Assembly (NCBI GenBank): GCA_001599755.1
Contig: BCHX01000006.1
Coordinates: forward strand, 855,336-919,335
Direction of reading: 5' to 3'
Source: Gliomastix tumulicola
Lineage: Eukaryota > Ascomycota > Sordariomycetes > Hypocreales > Bionectriaceae
DNA: 64,000 bases
Positions 9,881 to 20,756 of this stretch are shown here, in pieces; position 1 is the first letter of the stretch; each line of letters begins with the position of its first letter. The notes beneath the pieces were generated by a model. That model worked only from the letters and a program-made list of their open reading frames with translations. It did no database searches and was not told the origin of the DNA. Position numbers and translations under genes: made by a program.

Positions 9881-11420
9881 TTACAACGAATCCTCAGGCA
9901 TCATGGTGATCTTCTCCCCATGCTTCTCCGCAAACTCCCTCGCCAGCTCATTGTACCGCTGATGCCGCCTCGTGATCACCTCCCCCTTCTTCATCTCCTC
10001 CCTGCCCACCTGGTGCCTGTGCGCCGCGTCGGGCCCGTCCGCGAGCCGCGCCCAGCGCGCGTACGCCCACAGCTGCGGCATGGGGCTGTGCTCGTTGGTG
10101 ACGCCCTGCCCGCCCCAGACCTGCATGCACTCGTTGATGATGTGCTCGATGCCGGCGGGCACGAGGATCTTGCACTGCGCGATGGCGCGCTTGCCGGCCT
10201 TGGGGCCGAAGAGGTCGATGGTCTCGGCGGCGTTGTAGACGATTAGTCTCAGGGCGTCGAGCTCGAGGCGCATCTGGGCGACGCGCTCGATGTTGGAGTC
10301 GAAGTCGCCGATGAGCTTGCCGCGGGGCTTGAAGCGCGGGTCCTTGCAGCGCATGATGGCGAGTTCGAGGGCGCGCTCGCACTGACCGAGGAGTCTGGGA
10401 GGGTCAGCTGGGGAGGTGATCACTGGGGAGGGGGGTTAGAGAAGAAGTATGTATGTATGTACCTCATGCAGTGGTGGATTCGGCCGCCGCCGAGACGGCC
10501 TTGGGCGATCTCAAAGGCGCGGCCTTCGCCAAGGATGAGGTTCTCGGCTGGGATCCTGACATTCTCGTACTTGTACTCGCCGTGGCCCTCAGGAGCCCAG
10601 TGATAGCCTGGGATTGTCAGTTGAGTTTACACGTAAGATGAGAGTGGAATACGTACCCAATACGTGGAGGTTGCGGACTTGGGTCAGCCCCGGGCTGTCC
10701 GCTGGGACAATGAACATGGAGTGACGGCTCCACTGGTTAGTGTTGTCGGGGTCGGTGCAGCCCATGAGGATGTAAAAATCAAGGTCCTTGTTCTGTCGTT
10801 GGTCAGTATGAAGAGGAATAGAGTGTGATGTGACGGACACTCACCCATAGACAGTTCGAGTACAGCTTCCGGCCATTGACGACATACTCATCCCCCTCCT
10901 TCTTAATGCTAATCCCCACGTTTGTAGCATCGCTCGTCGCAACAGACGGCTCCGTCATGCTGTACGCCGACGACCCGGTCCCCTCGAGCAGCGGCTTCAG
11001 CCACCTCTCCTTCTGCTCCGGGCTGCAGTACTTGGCCAGCAGCTCGATGTTGCCCGTCTCGGGCGCGTGGCAGTTCATCGTCTGCGCGGCCCAGTAGCAG
11101 CGGCCCATGATCTCGGCGCAGCAGCCGTACTCGAGGTTCGTCAGCCCGGGGCTGTCCTCGCCGAAGGACTCGGGCAGGAAGAGGTTGAAGAGGCCGAGGG
11201 CCTTGGCGCGCTCGCGGAGGTCCTTCATCAGGGGCGGGATGGCCCAGCGGCGGGCCTCGATCTGGGCGGCCATGACGGGCTCGCGCGGGATGCATTCATT
11301 CTCGACCCAGTCGTAGACGGCCTGGATCTTCTGGATGGCGAGAGGCCTGAGTTTGGCCTTGACGCCGGGGGGGATGTGCTGGAAGGCTGGGCCGTCCAGG
11401 AGGGGGTTGGTGAGCGGCAT
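9881..11420 (-). CDS. acyl-CoA dehydrogenase, ACAD10/11-like
   Basis: FAD-dependent acyl-CoA dehydrogenase that introduces a 2,3-double bond in an acyl-CoA. Exons 11420-10845, 10792-10657, 10607-10463 and 10394-9881 join in phase to 456 residues. Seen: the N-terminal helical domain (PLMKDLRERAKALGLFNLF), the flavin-binding YSMTEPSVATSDATN segment, the middle beta-domain (GYHWAPEGHGEYKYENVR, restored across intron 2) and the C-terminal helical domain with QVWGGQGVTNEHSP. The start at 11420 gives MPLTNPLLDG; an upstream ATG at 11489 is less likely. It ends PEDSL, which is not a PTS1 by the usual rule, so it is probably mitochondrial or cytosolic unless piggy-backed. CCGAGG lies at 11684-11689 in its promoter. 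It may continue the oxidation of the acyl-CoA made by the ligase at 634-2419; that link is inference. Confidence 0.9.
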
Positions 11421-12029
11421 GATGGGCGAAGGAAAGCCCAGTGAGAGAGAGGGCTTGGGTACGAGATGTGATGGTAGGGGTCGCTTCAAGACGAGGTTGA
11501 GGTTGGGGGATGAAGTGATAGGAGAGTTGGAGAGAGCTGGTCTCTGGAGCTACAGTGGGCTTGAGCTGGCTTTAGTGGTCTCAGTGGAACCGAATTGCCG
11601 CGGCTCTTGATTTCCAGGGCTCGACTCCGCTAAAGCGCCCCCGCATTCGCTTTTCAGCTCTTTGAACCGTTGAAGCAACCAAGCCGAGGCTTCGGACCAG
11701 TGAACAATGAGTTGTTCACTAACTTATATGATAAACTATTGGATTCATCGGCTTAGAAGGACCAAAAAAATTGCAAAGACCACGTTAGAGATAAATAGTC
11801 ATGGACTGGAACAACGAATGTCTGGTGAGGGGGTTGGTTTGCTTCCCCAGATTCTTCCAGCTGCGGAGAAGCTGTCCCGCTCCAGCAGTGGCTTCGAAAT
11901 TCAGTCGATGATCAAGCTGGACCAGAGTACAGACATACCCGAAGACGAACCCTTATTATATGTGAAAAAAAAAACAGAAAAACACCTCAATGCACATAGA
12001 ATAATCCCACAAGCTGAAACACATCGCAT
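11421..12029. promoter_or_regulatory. promoter of acyl-CoA dehydrogenase and 3' flank of fumarate reductase
   Basis: No gene. It carries CCGAGG at 11684-11689, 264 bp upstream of the acyl-CoA dehydrogenase start, and an A-run at about 11966-11975 next to the fumarate reductase 3' end. Confidence 0.4.
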
Positions 12030-13595
12030 CTACTCAAACGCCGCGTGGGCTGCCTCAACACCCGCTGCCCGCCCAAAGACAACACACTCCAGCAGAGACG
12101 ACCCTCCCAGCCTGTTATCACCGTGAACACCCCCTGTAATCTCACCAGCAGCATACAAGCCTGGGATAGGAACCTGCTTCCCATCCTCGCCCTTCCTCAG
12201 CACCTGCGCCTTGTCGTCAATCGCCACGCCGCCCATGGTGAAGTGCACAATAAGCGTCACCCGCCCGACGTACACCAATTCGTCTCTGTTCTCCTCGCCC
12301 GGCTTCAGCTCCCACTCGCCGTACGTCCTGCGGCCAAACTCATCCTGCGCAGAGGACTCCACCGCGGCAGCGAATTTGTCCACGGCGGCAATGGCCTCTG
12401 CCGAGAGGTCCTTGACAGCGACTTTCTTCAGCAGGCCTTTCCACTCGTAGAAGCCGATGTGAGAGGCTGCGGCCTTTGCTGCCCCCGGATCGAGGAGGAG
12501 CGTGATGTCCCACTGCTTGACACCGTCTTCCTCCGTGCCGGGGAGGTCCATGATTGCCTTGCTGACATTCGCCCTGGTATCCAGCTCATTGACGAACCGC
12601 TTCCCTTCAGTGGACAGGAGAATCCCGCCATGGCCGCGCAGCATCTCGGCCGCGAGGAACTTGAGCTTTGCATTGGCATTGGCCGGGTCCACGAACCCTG
12701 TCGGATGAATCTGGACGCTGTCCATGTCCAGCAACTCCGCGCCGACGGTGGAAAGGATATCGTGTGACCCAGGCCGCTCCTCGTTGGTGGAGGGCATCCC
12801 CTTAAGATCTGGCCTGTACCGCGCCAGGAGACCCGTGGCGTCGCCGGCGAATCCCCCCGAGGCAAAGACCACCTTGCCAGTCAAGCTGTGCGTCTCGCTG
12901 TCGGCCTGGTACTGGACGCCCTGCACAGCCCCGGCGTCGCTGGTGACGAGGGATGTGACCCTGGCAGAGCTGCGGAGGTCGAAGCTGTCGTTGGCCTTGA
13001 GCTTTGCGAGCAGCGCCGATACAATAGCCGCACCCGGAGGAAGTTTCCCACCACCACGATGCGTCCTTGCAACGCTGTGGCCCCCAAGCGCAGCGACGAC
13101 GCTCAGATCAACGCCAATCTCATCAGCGAGCCACTCAACCGCGCCCGCAGACTCATCAACCAGCTTCGCCACAAGACCAGCCCGATCGACCGCCGGCTCA
13201 GCACTGCTAAACCGCACCCCGGCCGACCGCACCGTATCCTCGTAAAACGACTCATCCTTCTCGATCCCCAGCGCCGCCTGCTGGAACCGGCTGCCCGCCC
13301 CGTTGATCCCGGACGACGCCTTGATGCTGTTCCCGCCGGGCTTCGGCGCCGCGTCGAGCAGCTTCACGGTCGCGCCGCGCTGCAGCGCCTCATACGACGC
13401 CGACAGACCCGCGAGACCCGATCCGACGACGATCACGAGCGGTGATGGTGGTGGTGGGGGGGTGGACATAATCGCGGTCGTGCGCAGGAGGGACAAAAGG
13501 GCGGAGGGTCGCGCGAGGCCTGCTGTGTAACGGTAGAGCACGGACGCCAGGATGATCAGGAAGCTAATGCAAGCGATCAGTAGACGACGTCTCAT
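12030..13595 (-). CDS. FAD-dependent fumarate reductase (Osm1/Frd-like)
   Basis: Soluble fumarate reductase that reduces fumarate to succinate and re-oxidises reduced flavins, for example for oxidative folding or redox balance in anoxia. Single exon, 521 residues. Seen: an N-terminal hydrophobic anchor (about residues 6-22), the Rossmann FAD motif VVGSGLAGLSA after a Pro run, AGSRFQ, HSVARTHRGGG, the active-site region around ELDTRANVSKAI, HFTMGGVAID and the C-terminal FAD segment GLYAAGEITGGVHGDNRLGG. The first ATG adds a signal-anchor-like segment; a second ATG near residue 43 (MSTPPPPP) would give a form without it. Yeast Osm1 is known to use alternative starts for ER or mitochondrial targeting, so the same could apply here. 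The TATA-like sequence lies at 13666-13675. Confidence 0.93.
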   Translation of the reverse strand: MRRRLLIACISFLIILASVLYRYTAGLARPSALLSLLRTTAIMSTPPPPPSPLVIVVGSGLAGLSASYEALQRGATVKLLDAAPKPGGNSIKASSGINGAGSRFQQAALGIEKDESFYEDTVRSAGVRFSSAEPAVDRAGLVAKLVDESAGAVEWLADEIGVDLSVVAALGGHSVARTHRGGGKLPPGAAIVSALLAKLKANDSFDLRSSARVTSLVTSDAGAVQGVQYQADSETHSLTGKVVFASGGFAGDATGLLARYRPDLKGMPSTNEERPGSHDILSTVGAELLDMDSVQIHPTGFVDPANANAKLKFLAAEMLRGHGGILLSTEGKRFVNELDTRANVSKAIMDLPGTEEDGVKQWDITLLLDPGAAKAAASHIGFYEWKGLLKKVAVKDLSAEAIAAVDKFAAAVESSAQDEFGRRTYGEWELKPGEENRDELVYVGRVTLIVHFTMGGVAIDDKAQVLRKGEDGKQVPIPGLYAAGEITGGVHGDNRLGGSSLLECVVFGRAAGVEAAHAAFE

Positions 13596-13932
13596 TCTTG
13601 ATGGGAACCTAAGATGTTTTTTTTTTTTATAAAGTGATAGTCAAAATTGGGTTGGGCAGTGGGCATATTTATATATCCGTGGACGTCAGGTGATTGATGC
13701 AGGAAAATCATACGATCGGTGACACCAGACACGCAAGCAAGCAAGCAAGCTAAACGAGCGTATATTCAATCATAAACCATGTACAGCAACTACCATCCCC
13801 GATCATCCGCTATATACTTTGAGACTCAAGAGAACTATATCCAAGAAGTGAAGAAATTTGCGAAGCGAGTCCGCATGGAACCGAAGAACCACCACTGTAA
13901 AGACAGAGAGAGAGAGAGAGAGCAGTTGTCGC
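13596..13932. promoter_or_regulatory. fumarate reductase promoter
   Basis: On the minus strand a TATATAAATA element (13666-13675) lies 71-80 bp upstream of the start codon. The stretch also holds a T-run at 13617-13629, a (GCAA)n repeat around 13733-13750 and, just inside the next gene's 3' flank, an (AG)n run at about 13906-13921. Confidence 0.5.
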
Positions 13933-14667
13933 TTACCAGCACTGGCTGGGAGCAAGGGTCCAGCCGGTGAGACGGTTGGCAACATCGGAAGCGTAGCAGT
14001 TGGTGCTGCCGAAGCCGACACCGAGATCGTTGTAGTCGACCGAGCCGCTGTTGTACTTGCGCGCAGCGGCGTAGACAGCACGGCTGCCACGGTCACCGAG
14101 GGCACCAGACGTAGTGGCAAAGACCTGCCGCAGACCGTCGCCGGAGGAGGTACCAGCCGTGCCGTCGCGGATCATCTGGACGATGGTGCCCGCGGGGCAC
14201 GGGTTCACGCCCCAGCAGGAGCCGGAGCCGTTGTGGCTCTGCATGAGGCCCGGGTTGACGACGCCGTTGTTGGTCGTGGGCGCGCGCACGCAGCCCTTGG
14301 ACTCCTGCATGACGATGGCGAGGATGAAGCGGGCGTCGATGCCCGTCTCGCCCGACACCTGCTGGATGGCCGAGTTGATGTTGCTGATCTCCTGCTCCGA
14401 GTTGTCGGCGCCCCAGCCGTTCCAGCCGCACGACTGGCGCATCAGCGGCGCGTTGGCGCCCCAGAGGGCATCGTAGCTGTACCAGCCGTCCTGCGAGGGC
14501 CAGCCGGCGCCCGGGGAGCCGTTGCCGCGGTAGTAGGTGTAGGCGTCGGCCAGCTGGGCCTCGAGGACGATGGCAGCCGTCTCGTTGACCGCGGGGGCGG
14601 CGGGGGCGGCCAGGGGCGCCGCGGCGGCGAGGGCCGAGAGGGAGAGGAGGGCGATCGTGCTGATCAT
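13933..14667 (-). CDS. secreted lysozyme-like / SLT-fold protein
   Basis: Secreted protein of 244 residues with a lysozyme-like (transglycosylase SLT type) fold, predicted to cleave or bind peptidoglycan or a related aminosugar polymer. Seen: a clear signal peptide (residues 1 to about 17, then an Ala/Pro-rich pro-region), the SLT core with ILAIVMQESKGC where E122 is in the position of the catalytic glutamate, a NPGLMQSHNG segment matching the SLT G-L-M/L-Q motif, then a helical C-terminus. Six cysteines in the mature part (C80, C126, C151, C157 and two near the C-terminus) suggest three disulfides, as expected outside the cell. Single exon, with start at 14667 giving the signal peptide. In a fungus such a protein could act against bacteria; that is inference and the substrate is unknown. 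Confidence 0.8.
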   Translation of the reverse strand: MISTIALLSLSALAAAAPLAAPAAPAVNETAAIVLEAQLADAYTYYRGNGSPGAGWPSQDGWYSYDALWGANAPLMRQSCGWNGWGADNSEQEISNINSAIQQVSGETGIDARFILAIVMQESKGCVRAPTTNNGVVNPGLMQSHNGSGSCWGVNPCPAGTIVQMIRDGTAGTSSGDGLRQVFATTSGALGDRGSRAVYAAARKYNSGSVDYNDLGVGFGSTNCYASDVANRLTGWTLAPSQCW

Positions 14668-17146
14668 TGTGAAGATCGTTTTTCCGAAGGAGTGGGAAGT
14701 GGTTCTTTGTTGTAAAAAGAAAGGACTGTGAGGGAGTCTCGTGGTGAGATGTGTGTGTCAGGGAGTGACTGGAGGTTGCTGCTGCTTGAAGGAGTGTGTT
14801 GCTGTTTGCTGTGCGTGCTATCTTTCTTTCATTCACATCTTTGGACGAGACATCCCCTTCCTTTTGTACTCGTCGAGACGAAGCCCTCACGGGGGGGTTG
14901 CCTCTGCTCCCGTCTTTGCCGCCTTGCATGGGGGCTCTCGAGGCGTCGCCGACCTGGACAAATACCACCTACCTCAAATCCGGATGGCTCTTGTCGCCTT
15001 CACCTCCCCAACGCGGCCTGACCATTTGCCCTCGCGACCACGGCGCGCGCTTGTCCCCTCTGGCCTGGAAAGTCCGCATCTGGTGTGGTATGATGCTCGG
15101 CAGTGGACGCGGGAGCATGGCACAGCGCCCGGCTGTTTCCTTAGAAAGAAACAGCAGGCTCACGTTGATGATCCGGCAGCTCATGCCGTGCCCCGTCCCA
15201 ACCCGTCCGTCCATGAACGCCCACTTCACGACGTGGCTTGATTAGGCGAATGTGATGAGCACGTTGGGGCCATTTGCGGCTCTCGAGTGCAGGGGAGGAG
15301 AGAAGAAGAACAACACCGCGCGCGCGCTGGCGTAACGTTCCATGGTTGGTGGTGAGTCTGGCTGGCTGGCTGGCTGCCCTTTGCGACGCTATAGGAAGGC
15401 CGATAAGCAGAAATCGACTAATCCATCCCATCCACTTCATGCAAGGGGGCGCTGCTGCACGTAATAATGGGCTTGAGAAAAAGGGGGGGGACCACATCGC
15501 CACATGCATCAGATCTCGGAGAAAAGGGGGAATATTGGAAGGAGTCGGTATATTCGATCCTGCAGTGGTTTCCCAAGCATCTCTCGTATTTTTCCCGTCT
15601 TGTTTCTTCACCCGTATCTGACATTATTATCGTGGGAGGAGGTAAAGGCGGCGGCGGCATCAAGATCAGAGAACCAGCATCGACAAAATCCAGTCTAGAC
15701 CAACCCCGGAACGAGCCGAAACGGTAGGATCGTGGTTCCTGGGACTGCAACGTCCCATTTAGGCAATTCATAAGTCGCTCATGGGACAGTTCGCATGAGC
15801 CCAGCCAGCGCTCGGACTGTCAATCTCCTTCCCTCTTGGACACTGTCTGTGGTCTTCGTCTCTCGCTTGAGGCCGAGTGTCCTGCCGATCCTGCACCAGC
15901 AGCGGCATCCATCCATGAAATGCGGGTTAGGGTTCGAGGTAGTGGATGGATTTGGACGGGGACTGATCGTTACAGCGTCTCATGGCATGACCGACAGAGG
16001 AAGAGGAAGGAGGGGTATGCTGTGAGGCGGATTGGGAAGAGGGGGGGGGGGGGGATCTCGGCGTTTGCGAGGGTCCGTCGTGCATGGAAAAGGGGTCACG
16101 AGCAAGGTAAAGGAGACGGTGGGCGCTGCTTGACTCTGTGCCGTTGAGACCCATGCAGTCGAATTTGCCAGGGTGTTTGCAGGGCTCTCGGACATGTGGT
16201 CGAGACCTCAGCCGTGATTTCCGTGTTCATTACCCAACATGGCAGCATGGGGAGATATCTCTACCTGCCCATCCAACACCCAGTGGCACATGCTCCCTCA
16301 AGTACCGTCGCTAGTAAGCCACCCCGCATGATCACGGTAGGGCTACGTCGTGTCTAGTCTCGAAAGCGAATAGCTTCCTGTCTGAGCGATCCCTCGACCA
16401 TTTGACTGCTGCCTGGTACACGTGCATGTAGACTAATTTGCAAGCGGCTACGTTGCACCTAATCTGTGCTGGTGTGGTTGTGTGCATATGTCGTTGGGTA
16501 TCAGTAATCAAAAAGTCGCCGCTTCAGTGCCGAAGACTCCATGTAACCACACCTCGGCTACGCCAGCATCACGGCACACTACTGGCATTATGCCTTGCTT
16601 CGATGGGGTTTAAATCTCAGGTTCTGAATGTTTCTGATCGCTTGAATAGCTTCAGGATGACCTTGACGAGGTCAAATTTAGTAGGTTGGCTTGATCCGGC
16701 ACTAAGTAGATGTGTGAACGCACTCGTATCTATGTAGGGCAGCAGAAATAGAAGAAGCATTTCATTATTCTGGTCGATGCTGCAGCTTTCGTCATCGCAT
16801 CCAAATTTGGGCAGGCCCGTGTGGTCAGATACCACATTGATGAGAGGCGGACCGATGGCCAAGAAATATGGAAGGAGTCAATGTATCTCACGAGACTTAT
16901 GGTTCGATATGTATGTATTTGATGAAGGAAGCAACTGAAGCCTGTAACCTTACTACATAGAATGTTCGAGGCAGAGCAAGGTATCTATTAGACTTCCTCT
17001 TTCATTGATCGTTATTGCTGTTACGCGGATACTACATATAGCGTGACCACGTGTATGCGGATATGTGTCATACGACTCCAGTAACTGACCACATCGCTTC
17101 GACTACCTGTCCCTGCCGCTCATGCACGCAACCAAACCCAACCTAC
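14668..17146. other. 2.5-kb gene-poor region
   Basis: It contains the promoter of the lysozyme-like gene and otherwise nothing I can support. The open frames of up to about 165 codons overlap on both strands and lack domain motifs. Small repeats are present: (GGCT)n at about 15358-15374 and a 12-bp G-run at about 16042-16053. Confidence 0.45.
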
Positions 17147-20100
17147 CTAGTCAAAGTCCCTGCCAATCCGGTCAAACTCCCGTCGCCACTCGTTGATACT
17201 CTCAACCTTCTTGAAGGGATCATGGTTCATCGCCTCGCTGTCGACAAACACGGTGTCCCCGATCCTCAGCGTCCCCTCGCCCATCTTCTCCCCGAGCCGG
17301 GACGTCGCGTACTCGGCGCTCTCGCGCTGTCGTCCGCCGTCAAGGTAGACAGCGACATGCAACGTCGCGCCCGGTCGGAAGAAGAAGCCGGTGCGGCGCG
17401 TTGCTGCGTTGGGACCTACACTCGTGTGAATGTGGCGGCGTCCGGGTCTGGAAGAGCCTTCGTCGCGCTGCTGCTGCTGCTGCTGGCCGTGGTGGCTGCG
17501 GTACGTGCTGTCACCTCGGACGGCACCGTTCTTGCTGGCGATGTCGCGGTTGGGCGGGAAGGGCTGCATCGCGGCCTCGAAGACGTCTTCCGCGAGGAGG
17601 ATCAGGGGCTTGTCCCAGGGGATCTCGGCGTCGACGTCGAGCTTGCAGCCGCTCGCCGAGAGCTGGGTGTTGGGGGCGCGGGTGATGACGTGGTCGATGT
17701 TGGCGTCGTTTTCTGGACATTTGGTTAGTCAGTCAAACGGTGAGTTGGGTGAGCGACAGGTAGCGTACTGTTGTTGCCGTAGAGGTAGAAGGGCATGAAG
17801 GAGCTGGGGTAGTTCTTCAGCCGCCAGTATGAGTTGAGCGGACGGCTGACGACGGTGCTCTTGACCCTGACGTTCACATGCTTGAGAATGATGCCCCTGT
17901 CCTTGGTCAGCACTTGGCCCTGTTCTTCCACTGGAGGAGGAGAGCGCTTACGACTCCTTGGTCATGATCTGACCGACAAAGGTCCCGCTCTTCTGCACAA
18001 TGTCCCTGAGATCCGTCTTCCGCTGCGTGACGAGAATCATCGGCTCACCGGGGCTCGACCATCTCATGGCGAAATACCTACCTTTCTCCCGCCTGCTGCC
18101 GTCAAAGTCAGCAGCAACAATGAGCTGCTGTCGATGGTTTGCGACGTGGAACATGGGCAGATGCACAAGGTAGATCCCATCTTCGCTCCCCTGCACCAGA
18201 AAGCTGTGGAAATCCTCGCCCAGCTCATTCCGCTTCCTCACCACCTCTGTCTCCCGCTCCACCGTCTCGCGCAAGATGCCCGCCAGCCTGCTGATGAACC
18301 CGCCGTCCGTGGGGAACGGCGACATGACGACGTTGCGCAGCACCATCAGATCCTGCGTGCTGTCCTTGAGGCCCAGACGCTTCATAAAGTGCCGCTTGCA
18401 GTCGCCGTACAGCTCGTCCGAGAACTCGGTAGAGGTCAGGTAGAGCGGAATGCGCGTCGGGTCGTCATTCGGGCTATCAACAGAAAGCGACTCGACGACG
18501 CGCTGCATGAGGTAGTTCGCCTCCTCGACATCATCGTTGAGGCGACCCTGCGTCTCGCGACCCGTCGGCGCGTGCCGGAAGTTGAGGGCGAAGGCGTTGA
18601 TGTTGAGGTCCGAGCCGAGAGCCCGCATAAGTTTCGTGGCCTTGTGGTCTGGATGGCGGTTGGCGTCTTCGGCCTGGATCTCGGCGTTAGTCTTGGAGAT
18701 GATTTCGTTGCGGATGCGGTCCTTCTCCGCGTCTACTTTAGCGGGAGTGGAGTCGGGAGCTTGCTCAGAGGGGAGCTCGTTGAAGGGGACGCAGATGAAG
18801 GGGCTGCTTGCGTCGGTTAAGACGGCCCATTCTGCTGAGAGCTGTGAAACTGCGTCAGTGACTGGACATGGCAAGGGTCTTGCGGTTAACATACCCGAGT
18901 GCAGGTCCAGGTGACTTCTGCAAGAAGTTGTCCATATCCCTGATCAAATTAGAGAAGGTGGCTACTCAAGTCTGGGTAAGTTTTTCAACATGCCTTTGGG
19001 TTGAGGCCGATCGTCTTGTTTGACAGCCAAGTTGCGACTGCCGCGGCTCCGGGTTTGCTATAAAGACGGTCTGTCAATATTGTTACCACCCCAATACAGC
19101 AACGGGGCTTCTCACCTCCCTTCCACACCATAGATTCCGATGCTCGTTACGGAACCTCGGGATAGGTAGGGACTTGTCCACGTCACCAAGAACCGTAGTC
19201 TCTCGTCCCTGTAGCAGAGAGCCCCCGATGGGTACGGTATGTAGCCTGCCTTGTGCGGATCAACAGTGATGGAATCCGCGAAGCGGAGCGCATAGAGATC
19301 CTCCTGGGTCTCGGCGCGGAGACTGGCATCTGGCACGAAGCCGTCGGAGTCGCCCATGTCGGTTGGGAGGTTGATCACGTCGCCGGGGCGGTAGTCCTTC
19401 GGAAGCATTGAGCAGAAGTAGCCGCCCCATGCCGCGTCTCCGTGCACGAGGAAGGAGAGGCCACGAGCCTGGAAATGCTTCCGTATTGCGAGGATGGAGC
19501 TGAGCGAGTCGACGGCACCCTCTGAGAAACATATTAGGCAATGCAAGGGCTATTGGGGGGTCTGAGTTCGCACATACCTTCAGTTGAGCCGATGATTGCT
19601 ACCACAGCATAGACAGGCTGTTCGTTGGCCAGGCTTTCCTCGAGCTTCTTCTCGAGCTCTTCAATGTTGATGCGCGCAGCGTGATCGACAGGGATACCGA
19701 CCACGTTGTCTGAGCCGATGCCAGTGATAGCTGCAAGACTTCGAGTTACTGATACTGTATGCAAAAGACCCGATGACGGGACTCACCAGCACTCTTAGGC
19801 CAGCTGTAGTGCCTAGTGTTCGCCACTATATACTGGGCAGGCTTGCCGTCCGTGTAAATCCTCTCTAGACCATCCTTGCCCGTGGACTGGATAGTGACCT
19901 TCTTCATCGCGTCAGAGAGGAAAGAGTTGGAGATGCCTGGAGATTGTTAGATGAACAGTTGCAGTTGGATTCGGGGTTGGGGGAGTGTTGGCTCACCGTA
20001 TTCTTGGTAGAGTCGATCCGGAATATCCAGAATCTCGTTGGACTGGAGGTTAAGAAGCTCCCAGTTGGTCATGTCTGTGAAGAGCTTGGGCTCTCCCATG

Positions 20101-20719
20101 CACGTCTCGACAACGAAGCGGCCGCCGAGGAACTCAAGGGGCCCGCCCTCTTTCATAGTCTCGCGAAGCGAGAGCGGGTAGTGCTTGAGGTTGCGAGCTA
20201 TTTAGGTCAGCATACAACATTCTGTCCCGTCTGTTCACTTCAGCTTCGCAGCACATACCGACCCTGCATCCTGTTAGCTCAAACCTCGACAAGTATTGAC
20301 TACAGAAACTCACCACATCGACTCCAGATTAGCAACCGACCCGCCAGAGGTCATATGCCCCCATCCCGTAGGCACGCTCGCATCCTCACTGTCGATGTTG
20401 TACCCAAACATCGTGCACAGCTGCTCGCCGACCTCCATCTCCGCAATCGTAGTCACGGGGCTGGCTTCAATGGCCACGTTGTTCGGGTTATACAGAATGC
20501 TCATGAAGTAGCCCAGCAGCGACGCCATGCTTAGGTCGGTGCACATGTGCGCCTCGTAGCGCGGCGACCAGAAAGGGATGGAGGTGCGCCCGAGCAGGTT
20601 GGCGGCCATCTGCACTGAGCTGCTGAGCTTGTCCATGGACTGGCGGAAGGCGGGTGTCTTCTGGACCTCCTCGGTGATGAATTTCTGCCGACGTCAGCAG
20701 GTATTCTTATAGATCTTAA

Positions 20720-20756
<37 letters not shown>

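Noticed and set aside
15918..15933. GGGTTAGGGTTCG, telomere-like hexamer
   Set aside because: Only one TTAGGG unit and a partial second, in unique sequence; not a telomere or interstitial array.
16438..16862. Short frames of 80-100 codons on both strands
   Set aside because: No start context, domain or splice pattern; frames overlap on opposite strands in AT-richer DNA.
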